From CAIJMU01 sp035530275 (GTDB taxonomy: Bacteria > Spirochaetota > Spirochaetia > Treponematales > Rectinemataceae), in contig DATKVC010000005.1 in NCBI GenBank assembly GCA_035530275.1, positions 1-64,000 of the forward strand: a stretch of 64,000 nt of DNA. Reading direction: 5' to 3'. The notes beneath the pieces are model-generated. The model saw only the letters and a list, made by a program, of their open reading frames with translations, had not been told where the DNA came from and ran no database searches. The position numbers were made by a program, and so were the translations under genes. Positions within the stretch are counted from its first letter, which is position 1. Every line of letters begins with the position of its first letter. Below, in pieces: positions 1 to 6,832 of the stretch.

Positions 1-1863
1 GATGTTCATGGCGTCGTAGCCGAGGGCGGCGAGGGCGTCGGGCGCTTCGCCGTACTTGGCCTGGTACTTCTGCACGAAGTCCTGGACGATCGGGCGGGTG
101 TCATCCTTGGAATAGTGGTTGGTGAAGTAGCAGTTCTCGACGGCAGCGCGTCCGATCCGGACGAGGTCGGGGGAGTCCCATCCGTCGCCGCCGACTATCG
201 GTCCCTTGAAACCGAGTTCTCGGGCCTGCTTGGCGATAAGGGCGTCGTCTTGGTAATAGTTAGGAGAGTAGAGGACCTCGGGCTTGTCGGCGAGGATCTT
301 CGCGATCTGGGCCCTGAAATCTGTCGTGCCGGTGTAATAGCTCTCGTAGTCGACGATGGTGCCGCCGAGCTGCTGGTACTTGGTCTGGAAGTACTCGGCG
401 AGACCCTTGTTGTAGTCGTTGCCGTTGTCGAAGAGGACGCCGGCCTTCTTGGCGTTCAGGGTGTTATAGGCGAATTCCGCTCCGACCGTGCCCTGGAAGG
501 GGTCGATGAAGCAGGCGCGGAAGATGTAGTCGCCGACTTGGGTGACCTTGGGATTGGTCGAGGTGGGACTGATCATCGGGATGCCCGCGGCCTGGCAGAT
601 CGGGGCTCCGGCGAGGGAGACCTTCGACATGACCGTTCCGACGATGGCGACTACCTCATCCTGCTGAATGAGTTTGGTGTAGACGGTCGCCCCTTCTGCG
701 GGATCGCCCCCGTCATCGGCAAAGTCAAGCTTGATAGGTTTGCCGAGAAGTCCGCCTTTTGCGTTCCACTCGGCGATGGCCATCTCGTAGGCGTTTTTCG
801 TCGAGACGCCGAAGATGGCGGCAGGGCCGCTGATCGGGCCGACGGCCCCGATGACGATTCCGTCTCGACCAGTGCCGGATTCACTACGGATATCGCCTTT
901 GAAGAGAAGGCCGGGGCCGCCGGCGGCGGCTATCGCGACAATCCCATCGGCGGGAAGCGCAAGGGTCGAGCTTTTCCCACCTTCGATTTTCGCGCCGTTC
1001 GCCGTTATCGTCGTGCCCTCGAAGTAGTTCGCAATATTGGCTATGGCCTGCCCCTCGGCTTTGTCGAGGGGCATTGCCCTGAACCCCCAGAGCCCAGTGT
1101 CCACCGGCATCGCGCCGTTCCTGACGCGTAGTTCTGCGAGCTCGTAGCGTCGCGGCTTCGAAGCGGAAAGGACCGCGGTCACTGTCCATTGGGAGAAGAG
1201 TCTATCCTTGAAGAAAGCGGCGGATTTCCGATCGATGTAGTACCGAAGATCGGCGTCGGCGAACCTTTGGAGGTCGATGATGTTGGCGTAGTCGCCAAGA
1301 TCGGCCAGCACGGGGAGAGAGGCATGGAGAGCGAAATAGCCCTTGGCTAAATCATAGTCGTCGAGGTCCAGCCGCGCGGGAACGATGAGGTCGGTCTGGA
1401 GGAATGCGGCAAGCAGGCGATTCCAGGCATCGCGTCGCGCGCTGAATTCGGCGGTGGTTTCGAATTGGGTTTGCTTATCCGGGGAGGTCGAGGCGCTGAA
1501 GGTCTCCAAGGCGTCTACAGCCTTTTTCCATGCGTCGAAAGCGAGGGGGGAAGGAAACTTCGCTGGAAGCGGAAGGCCGGCCTTGAAGAGGTAGGCGAGG
1601 ATGTCCTTGCTGTTGTCGGCATCGAAGATGAGATTCGATACGAATGACTCCGGAAAGTACTTAGGGCTGAATAGACTGCCATCGCGGGCCGCGATCGCGT
1701 CGAGTTGTTCGAAATCGGCCGACGAGGCGAGCCCCTGAAGGATTCGGGCGACTTGGACATCGTTCTTCGTGGCAAGCGCAGCAAACACCTTGTCTACGTC
1801 ACTCGCGAAGGAAGATGAAATCGCGAAAGCGAGGAATAGGAGAGAGACTACCGATCTTCGCAT
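1..1863 (-). CDS. LivK-type ABC receptor with large N-terminal extension (partial)
   Basis: The reverse strand is open from an ATG at 1863 to the window edge, giving 621 residues with the C-terminus missing. Residues 1-20 are a signal peptide (MRRSVVSLLFLAFAISSSFA). Residues about 21-335 form a mainly helical domain I do not recognise. From about residue 345 the sequence is a periplasmic binding protein of the branched-chain amino acid receptor type: IGAVGPISGPAAIFG, then MISPTSTNP, YIFRACFIDPFQG and GGDGWDSPDL. Normal LivK proteins go from signal peptide straight into this fold, so the ~300-residue insert is unusual. The start is supported by AGAGGAAG before the ATG. No transport partners are visible, because the gene runs off the window. 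The ligand is unknown; the fold also binds amides and other small molecules. Confidence 0.85.
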   Translation of the reverse strand, partial: MRRSVVSLLFLAFAISSSFASDVDKVFAALATKNDVQVARILQGLASSADFEQLDAIAARDGSLFSPKYFPESFVSNLIFDADNSKDILAYLFKAGLPLPAKFPSPLAFDAWKKAVDALETFSASTSPDKQTQFETTAEFSARRDAWNRLLAAFLQTDLIVPARLDLDDYDLAKGYFALHASLPVLADLGDYANIIDLQRFADADLRYYIDRKSAAFFKDRLFSQWTVTAVLSASKPRRYELAELRVRNGAMPVDTGLWGFRAMPLDKAEGQAIANIANYFEGTTITANGAKIEGGKSSTLALPADGIVAIAAAGGPGLLFKGDIRSESGTGRDGIVIGAVGPISGPAAIFGVSTKNAYEMAIAEWNAKGGLLGKPIKLDFADDGGDPAEGATVYTKLIQQDEVVAIVGTVMSKVSLAGAPICQAAGIPMISPTSTNPKVTQVGDYIFRACFIDPFQGTVGAEFAYNTLNAKKAGVLFDNGNDYNKGLAEYFQTKYQQLGGTIVDYESYYTGTTDFRAQIAKILADKPEVLYSPNYYQDDALIAKQARELGFKGPIVGGDGWDSPDLVRIGRAAVENCYFTNHYSKDDTRPIVQDFVQKYQAKYGEAPDALAALGYDAMNI

Positions 1864-1909
1864 TTTTATTCTTCCTCTGGTAATGGTGGTTGAGATTTGT
1901 ATCAGCGTA

Positions 1910-1938
1910 ATTCTTAAGCCAGGGGGCAAGGCTGTCAA
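1910..1938 (-). promoter_or_regulatory. Promoter candidate for the LivK-fusion gene
   Basis: On the minus strand a consensus TTGACA is followed after 17 bases by AAGAAT, about 50 bases upstream of the ATG at 1863. Position and spacing fit a sigma-70-type promoter. Confidence 0.5.
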
Positions 1939-1998
1939 GGCGGCAGGGATATGCGGTTTTGCGACCGCAATGCTGAAGCTTAAAAATGCAACTAGTTG

Positions 1999-2238
1999 TT
2001 AACTTAACGAAGGGCGGGGCCGAATGGCGGGAAACCATTCCACAGACTTGGCGAAGTCGGGATTCCAGATCATCGAGTCCTTGATTTCTATCGGTACGAG
2101 TCGGCGGTCGCGTTCGACGAGGAGGTCGAGCTCGCGGCCATTCTATTGAGCCTTGCATTAAGCGCCGGCTCCTCGCCGCGATTGCAGGCTTGCTTGACGG
2201 CCTCCATGACGGCCCCTAGAAGTTCGCCAAAGCTCTGC
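1999..2238 (-). pseudogene. Remnant of DUF4143-type AAA ATPase (C-terminal fragment)
   Basis: Two minus-strand frames give pieces that together match the C-terminal nuclease-like region of the archaeal/bacterial ATP-binding DUF4143 proteins. The piece nearest the gene end reads NGRELDLLVERDRRLVPIEI, then KDSMIWNPDFAKS and a stop at 1999. It carries the family's typical E-x-DLL...PIEIK pattern. The piece upstream in another frame reads FGELLGAVMEAVKQACNRGE, matching the segment that normally precedes it. A frameshift and in-frame stops separate them, and the AAA domain is absent. This is a decayed fragment rather than a working gene. The assignment rests on motif memory, not on a search. Confidence 0.6.
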
Positions 2239-2359
2239 TAATGGAGCGTCGCCCGTGCGTTCCGTCCCGCGAGGGATTTTGGGCTAGGTTAAATTCAAGT
2301 TCAACCTTGAATCAGCCTGAAGGCATATCTTTCGCGGCGCCTTGGCTTCGCGGCCTGGC

Positions 2360-2394
2360 TCTCGGCGAGGCAGCCAAGCGCGACCTCGCCGAGA
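2360..2394 (-). terminator. 11-bp perfect hairpin downstream of tpx
   Basis: The arms TCTCGGCGAGG (2360-2370) and CCTCGCCGAGA (2384-2394) pair perfectly around a 13-base loop, 65 bases after the tpx stop. There is no clear U-tract, so it may stabilise or process the 3' end rather than act as a classical terminator. The flanking stretch 2239-2458 has no gene; it also holds the palindrome TTCAAG-TTCAAC-CTTGAA at 2294-2311. Confidence 0.4.
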
Positions 2395-2458
2395 TAAGAA
2401 TCTTGCCCTGACTTTTCAAGAGGAAGACGAAAGCCTGAACCGCAGCCTCCCCTCACAT

Positions 2459-2971
2459 TCAGGCCATCGCCTTCTTCGCCGCCTCTATCGCCTTCGCATA
2501 GTCCGGCTCCTGCCCGATTTCGGGAACCTGCTGGGTGTAGACGACCTTGTCCTGCTTGTCGACCACCACCACGGAGCGGGCGAGGAGGCCGGCGAGGACG
2601 CCGTCCTCGATGGCGACGCCGTAGGTCTTGCCGAAATCGCGGTTGCGCATCTCGGAGAGGGGGATGATGGTCGTCAGTCCCTCGCCCTTGCAGAAGCGGC
2701 TGGCGGCGAAGGGAAGGTCGCGGCTCACGTTGAGCACCACGGTGCCGCCGAGCTTGGCGATCTCGGCGTCGAAACGCTTGGCCGAGAGGGCGCAGATGCC
2801 CGTATCGAGGCTCGGGTTGATGTTGAGAACCTTCACCTTGCCTGCGTAATTCGCGAGGCTTACGTCGGCGAGGTCGCTGCCCGTGAGCTTGAAATCGGGC
2901 GCCGTGGACCCGACTGCCGGAAGTGTGCCTGATGTATGGATGGGATTGCCCTTGTGGGTGACGGTGGCCAT
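2459..2971 (-). CDS. tpx: Thiol peroxidase Tpx (atypical 2-Cys peroxiredoxin)
   Basis: The 170-residue length is normal for Tpx. The enzyme reduces H2O2 and alkyl hydroperoxides using thioredoxin, in the periplasm or cytoplasm depending on the organism. The peroxidatic cysteine is C60 in NPSLDTGIC, with the conserved T and D before it. The resolving cysteine is C94 in ASRFCKGEG, the spacing that marks Tpx rather than AhpC or BCP. The N-terminal GSTAPDFKL and the downstream LARSVVVVD are also family features. No signal peptide is seen, so a cytoplasmic role is likely. It stands alone, with GAGGAGCGACC before the ATG. This is a common defence enzyme of anaerobes exposed to oxygen. Confidence 0.95.
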   Translation of the reverse strand: MATVTHKGNPIHTSGTLPAVGSTAPDFKLTGSDLADVSLANYAGKVKVLNINPSLDTGICALSAKRFDAEIAKLGGTVVLNVSRDLPFAASRFCKGEGLTTIIPLSEMRNRDFGKTYGVAIEDGVLAGLLARSVVVVDKQDKVVYTQQVPEIGQEPDYAKAIEAAKKAMA

Positions 2972-3003
2972 GGTCGCTCCTCGTGTAGGATGGAAGCTGT
3001 GCG

Positions 3004-3028
3004 GGCGGCGAAACGGCCGCTCGCCGCC
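3004..3028 (-). promoter_or_regulatory. Hairpin in tpx 5' leader
   Basis: GGCGGCGA (3004-3011) and TCGCCGCC (3021-3028) pair perfectly, 33 bases upstream of the tpx start. TACATT about 5 bases further upstream on the minus strand could be a -10 box. The 185-base gap 2972-3156 contains nothing else recognisable. Confidence 0.3.
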
Positions 3029-3156
3029 TTTAATGTAACGCTTGAGCCATACGGAGGAAAGCCTGGACCGGGGAAAGTGAGATGGCTTGATCTCCGGTGT
3101 GGTGCGGCGGCGAGGTTTGGTATGGCGGCGTGGCTTTGGTTAGCCCTTCTTGACGC

Positions 3157-4647
3157 TCAGCCCGAGGCGTAGTCGATGATGCGCTCTTTGCTCGCCTGGC
3201 CGCGGGCGAGGTCGCAGACCATGGTGCCTCGAGCGAGGACGAGGACCCTGTCGCACATGCCGAGAATCTCGTCCACGTCGGAGGAGATCAGGATGATCGA
3301 GGCGCCCTTGGAGACGAGGTCGTTCATCGCGTTGTAGATGTCGATGCGCGCCGCGGCGTCGATGCCTCGCGTCGGCTCATCCATGATGAAAATACGGCAG
3401 AGGCTCATCAGCCAACGGGCGATCACCACCTTCTGCTGGTTGCCGCCCGAATAGCCCTGCATGACGTCGCCCGGCTTGCCCGGCCTGATGGCGAGGCCGC
3501 TGATGTATTCTGACGTGAGCTCGTGCATATAGCGCGTGTCGAGCCCCGAGGCGCCCTTGAATCGGGTCAGCGCGGCGATCACCATGTTCTGGATGATGTC
3601 CTGGAAATGGAAGACGGCGTCATGTTCGCGATCCTCGGGGATGAGGGCGAGGCCTCGGGCCATGGCTTCGGCGGGATGTTTGAAGGCCGCCGGAGCTCCT
3701 TCGATTCGTATCGATCCTGCGCTAGGTCGCACCGAACCGAAGAGGCAATTGGCCAGCCTCGTGCGGCCCGAGCCCATCAATCCGGTGACCCCGAGAATCT
3801 CCCCTTTATGGAGGGAAAAACTCACGTCTTTGAGCACCGATCCGCTTTGGAGGCCTTCCACCGAGAGCACCCTCGGACCCTTGGCCGTATCGAGGCGAGG
3901 GTAACGCTCCGAAAAGCTCCTCCCCGTCATGAGGCCGATGATCCGCTCGCGATCGGCGTCGCGACAGGCCATGCTGCCCGCGATGCGGCCCTGGTGGATG
4001 ACGGAGACCCTGTCGCCGACGAGGGCGATTTCGTCGAGCTTGTGGGAGATGTAGAAGATTCCCACTCCGCGGGCGCCGATTTCGCGGACGATGGTAAAGA
4101 GGATCTCCCTTTCGGGATCGGTCATGCCCGCGGTGGGCTCGTCGAAGATCACGAGCCGCGACTCGGCGACGAAGGTTTGGACAGCGAGGATGAGAAGGCG
4201 CTGGGTATAGCCGAGGCTCGAGACGGGGGCGCCGGGATCGATAGGCAGGCCTAGCCGCGCGAAAAGCTCGGCGCATTCCTCGCGCATTTCGTAGGGGTCG
4301 ACGATCCGCGGCCATCGTCGCCGCGTCGACAGCCGATGGAAGAAGACGTTTTCCGCGACGTTGAGGTTGTCGTAGAGGAGGGGGTCCTGGCGCTGGAAAA
4401 CGATGCCCGCCTTCCTCGCATCGTTGACCGAGGCGAAATCGACGACTTCTCCGTCGAGAAGCATGTCCCCCGAGTCCGGCTTGGACTGGCCGGCGACGAG
4501 GCTCATCAGGGCGGACTTGCCCGAGCCGTTCTGCCCCACGAGGACGTGCACCTCGCCCGGCTCAAGGCCGAGGGAGATGTCCGCGAGGGCGAAATCCGCT
4601 GAATAGAGTTTGCGGAGCGAACGCAACTCGAGGAGGGGCGCTTTCAT
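3157..4647 (-). CDS. Sugar ABC transporter ATPase, RbsA/MglA type, without own permease
   Basis: The 496-residue protein is a tandem nucleotide-binding-domain ATPase of the CUT2 sugar importers. The first domain has Walker A GQNGSGKSA and Walker B LVIFDEPTAG, but its ABC signature is degenerate (SSLGYTQR where family members have LSVGQQQ-like sequences). The second domain has the family's usual altered Walker A (GLMGSGRTR), a good signature YSGGNQQKV and Walker B FIMDEPTRGID. It overlaps the DeoR gene by four bases (ATGA), so the two are cotranslated. No permease or receptor follows it. It may serve as an alternative ATPase for the divergent arabinose/monosaccharide system, which has its own, or have gained a regulatory role. 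The transport family is secure; the partner is inference. Confidence 0.85.
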   Translation of the reverse strand: MKAPLLELRSLRKLYSADFALADISLGLEPGEVHVLVGQNGSGKSALMSLVAGQSKPDSGDMLLDGEVVDFASVNDARKAGIVFQRQDPLLYDNLNVAENVFFHRLSTRRRWPRIVDPYEMREECAELFARLGLPIDPGAPVSSLGYTQRLLILAVQTFVAESRLVIFDEPTAGMTDPEREILFTIVREIGARGVGIFYISHKLDEIALVGDRVSVIHQGRIAGSMACRDADRERIIGLMTGRSFSERYPRLDTAKGPRVLSVEGLQSGSVLKDVSFSLHKGEILGVTGLMGSGRTRLANCLFGSVRPSAGSIRIEGAPAAFKHPAEAMARGLALIPEDREHDAVFHFQDIIQNMVIAALTRFKGASGLDTRYMHELTSEYISGLAIRPGKPGDVMQGYSGGNQQKVVIARWLMSLCRIFIMDEPTRGIDAAARIDIYNAMNDLVSKGASIILISSDVDEILGMCDRVLVLARGTMVCDLARGQASKERIIDYASG

Positions 4648-5444
4648 GGGCTTTCGCCGCCTTCGAAGGCGTTGACCGAGGTGAAGAGTTTGATGTCCTG
4701 GGCGAAGATGCCCGCCTTGTAGCGCTCGGGGACGGAGGTGTTGGTGATCACCTTGCCGACCTGGCTGATCGGCCCCAGCCGGAAGAAGGCGTTGCGCGAA
4801 AAGCGGCTGGCCTCACAGAGGGCGATCCGTTCGTCGGCGCAGGCCATGGCTTCCTTTATGAGGGCGGCCTTTTCCTGGCTCGTCACCGTCATCTGGAGCT
4901 GTTCGCTGATGCCGTCGACCTCGACGAAGATCTTGTTGACGAAGAATTTCTGCACGGTCGCCTCGGTGAGGCTGCCGAAGAGGGCCGAGCTCTCGGCATC
5001 GGGACTGCCGCCGAGGAGGACGGCCTTGTTGGTCGGTTGCGAGGCGATTTCGAGGGCGACGGCGATATCGTTGGTGAGGACCGTCAGCCCCGAACGCTCG
5101 CCGAGCTTGTGGGCGAGGGCCCGGGCGATGGCCCCGTTCGTCAGCATGATGACATCGCCGTCTTTGACCATGAGAAAGGCGACGCGGGCTATCTCCTCGC
5201 GGTCGGCCTCGCAGCGACGTTCTTCCTCGCTGACTTCTTTGCGTTCCGGCTGGTCCTCGTCGCCTTCCGCGAGGATGGCTCCGCCGTGTTGCCGTTGGAG
5301 GAAGCCCTCGGCTTCGAGCTTCTCGAGATCGCGTCTGACGGTGACCTCGGACACGTTGAGCATCTCGCTGATCGAATGGACGTCGAGCTTGCCGTGTTCG
5401 CGGAGATAGCTGCGTATGATGTTGATCCGTTCCACTGCGAACAT
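4644..5444 (-). CDS. DeoR-family sugar regulator
   Basis: The 266-residue repressor has an N-terminal winged helix-turn-helix (residues about 3-57), including VSEVTVRRDLEKLEAEGFL and the typical HGG after the wing. A C-terminal DeoRC sugar-phosphate-sensing domain follows (MLTNGAIARALAHKL, LLGGSPDAESSALFG). I use the ATG at 5444 (MFAVERINIIR) because GAGGAGAAAGC lies directly before it; an upstream ATG at 5540 adds 32 residues unlike the family. It is divergent from the monosaccharide importer and araBAD, and cotranslated with a second sugar ATPase, so it is the likely local regulator. DeoR proteins typically release DNA on binding a phosphorylated sugar; here that could be an arabinose-pathway intermediate (inference). 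Confidence 0.85.
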   Translation of the reverse strand: MFAVERINIIRSYLREHGKLDVHSISEMLNVSEVTVRRDLEKLEAEGFLQRQHGGAILAEGDEDQPERKEVSEEERRCEADREEIARVAFLMVKDGDVIMLTNGAIARALAHKLGERSGLTVLTNDIAVALEIASQPTNKAVLLGGSPDAESSALFGSLTEATVQKFFVNKIFVEVDGISEQLQMTVTSQEKAALIKEAMACADERIALCEASRFSRNAFFRLGPISQVGKVITNTSVPERYKAGIFAQDIKLFTSVNAFEGGESP

Positions 5445-5502
5445 GCTTTCTCCTCGGCCCCGCGCATTGTACGGGGCATTGTCGGAAAGCTCAAGTTTTT
5501 CA

Positions 5503-5531
5503 TTGACGGTACGAAAAACCCGTGTTAGCCT
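5503..5531 (+). promoter_or_regulatory. Promoter candidate for the monosaccharide importer
   Basis: TTGACG at 5503-5508 and TAGCCT at 5526-5531, with 17 bases between, lie about 120 bases before the receptor gene and just upstream of the inverted repeat at 5544-5600. The -10 is weak. Confidence 0.4.
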
Positions 5532-5543
5532 CCGATCCAATTC

Positions 5544-5600
5544 GAAACCAAACGATCATTTATGTACGGAGATGGAGAGCGAATGTGATCGAATGGTTTC
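5544..5600. promoter_or_regulatory. Inverted-repeat operator candidate in the deoR-chvE gap
   Basis: The left arm GAAACCAAACGATCATT (5544-5560) is repeated in inverted orientation by AATGTGATCGAATGGTTTC (5582-5600), whose complement reads GAAACCATTCGATCACATT. About 13 of 17 positions agree, with identical GAAACCA and CGATCA blocks. It lies between the presumed promoter and the receptor gene, beside the DeoR gene, which is a natural place for that repressor or another arabinose regulator to bind. Confidence 0.55.
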
Positions 5601-5649
5601 CTGTGGGATTATTCCCGCAAAAAGTGCTTTTCTCAAGGAGCGTCCCGGA

Positions 5650-6717
5650 ATGAATCGATTCGGAAAGACTCTCGCTCTTGCCCTCGCGATCGGCTTTGCC
5701 GGCAGCGGGGCCTTCGCCGCGCAGGCGAAGACGGTCGGCATCGCGATGCCGACCCAGTCCTCCTCCCGCTGGATCGCCGACGGCGGCAACATGAAGAAGG
5801 TGTTGGAAAGCCGCGGCTACAAGGTCGATCTCCAGTATGCCGAGGACAATATCGACGCCCAGGTCGCCCAGGTCGAGAACATGATCACCAAGGGCGACTC
5901 CGTCCTCGTGATCGCGGCGATCGACGGCGCGGCCCTCTTCAACGTCCTCGAGGAAGCCCACCGGGCCGGCGTGCAGATCATCTCCTACGACCGCCTCATC
6001 GTGAACAGCCCCTGGATCGACTACTACGCCACCTTCGACAACTTCAAGGTCGGGGTCATCCAGGGCGGCTACATCGTCAAGGCCCTCGGCCTCGACAAGG
6101 GCAAAAAGGGTCCCTTCAACATCGAGCTCTTCGCCGGTTCCCCCGACGATACCAATGCCGGCTACTTCTTCCGCGGCGCCATGTCCCAGCTCGATCCCTA
6201 CCTCAAGTCCGGCGTCCTCAAGGTGCGCTCCGGCCAGACCGACTTCGCCAAGGTCGCCACCCTTCGCTGGGACGGCGCCGTGGCCCAGAAGCGCATGGAC
6301 GACATCCTCACCTCCAAGTACACCGACGCCAGGGTCGACGCCGTGCTTTCGCCCTACGACGGCCTTTCGATCGGCATCCTCTCCTCCCTCAAGTCGGTCG
6401 GCTACGGCCAGGCCGGCAAGCCCATGCCCATCGTGACGGGCCAGGACTCCGAGATCCCCTCGGTCAAGTCGATCCTCGCCCACGAGCAGGCCGAGACCGT
6501 GTTCAAGGACACTCGCGTCCTCGCCAAGGTCGCCGCCGACATGGTCGATGCCGTCCTCTCCGGCAAGACGCCCGAGATCAACGACACGAAGACCTACAAC
6601 AACGGCGTGAAGATCGTCCCCTCCTATCTCTGCGATCCCGTCAGCGTCGATATCAAGAACATCAAGAGCGCCCTCGTCGACACCGGCTATTACACCGCGG
6701 CCCAGCTCGGGCTGTAA
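5650..6717 (+). CDS. ChvE-like multiple-monosaccharide-binding periplasmic protein
   Basis: The 355-residue receptor starts with a clear signal peptide (MNRFGKTLALALAIGFAGSG, cleavage near AFA-AQA). It continues with a CUT2 periplasmic binding fold: VGIAMPTQSSSRWIADGG, VLVIAAIDGAAL, and the hinge YDRLI. The sequence pattern fits ChvE, the receptor that binds arabinose, galactose, glucose and xylose and works with an ATPase/permease pair. The ATG at 5650 is preceded by AAGGAG. The cognate ATPase and permease genes follow, and then araBAD, so L-arabinose is the likely main ligand. An intercistronic hairpin after this gene fits the high receptor-to-membrane-component ratio usual for such operons. 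Confidence 0.9.
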   Translation: MNRFGKTLALALAIGFAGSGAFAAQAKTVGIAMPTQSSSRWIADGGNMKKVLESRGYKVDLQYAEDNIDAQVAQVENMITKGDSVLVIAAIDGAALFNVLEEAHRAGVQIISYDRLIVNSPWIDYYATFDNFKVGVIQGGYIVKALGLDKGKKGPFNIELFAGSPDDTNAGYFFRGAMSQLDPYLKSGVLKVRSGQTDFAKVATLRWDGAVAQKRMDDILTSKYTDARVDAVLSPYDGLSIGILSSLKSVGYGQAGKPMPIVTGQDSEIPSVKSILAHEQAETVFKDTRVLAKVAADMVDAVLSGKTPEINDTKTYNNGVKIVPSYLCDPVSVDIKNIKSALVDTGYYTAAQLGL

Positions 6718-6763
6718 GCTCATTCCGCTATCCGTGCCGTCCGCGTCGAACGAGGGGACGGCC

Positions 6764-6815
6764 GGTTTCCGGAGCAGTCGGGGGAACGCCTCCTTCCTCG
6801 ACTGCTTCGGAAACC
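6764..6815 (+). repeat. 17-bp intercistronic inverted repeat between receptor and ATPase genes
   Basis: GGTTTCCGGAGCAGTCG (6764-6780) and CGACTGCTTCGGAAACC (6799-6815) are complementary except for one position, around an 18-base loop. A smaller hairpin (GCCGTCC/GGACGGC) lies just before it, around 6734-6762. Such structures between receptor and membrane-component genes commonly protect the upstream mRNA or partly stop transcription. Confidence 0.6.
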
Positions 6816-6832
6816 TGTCCGAAGGGGGTAGG

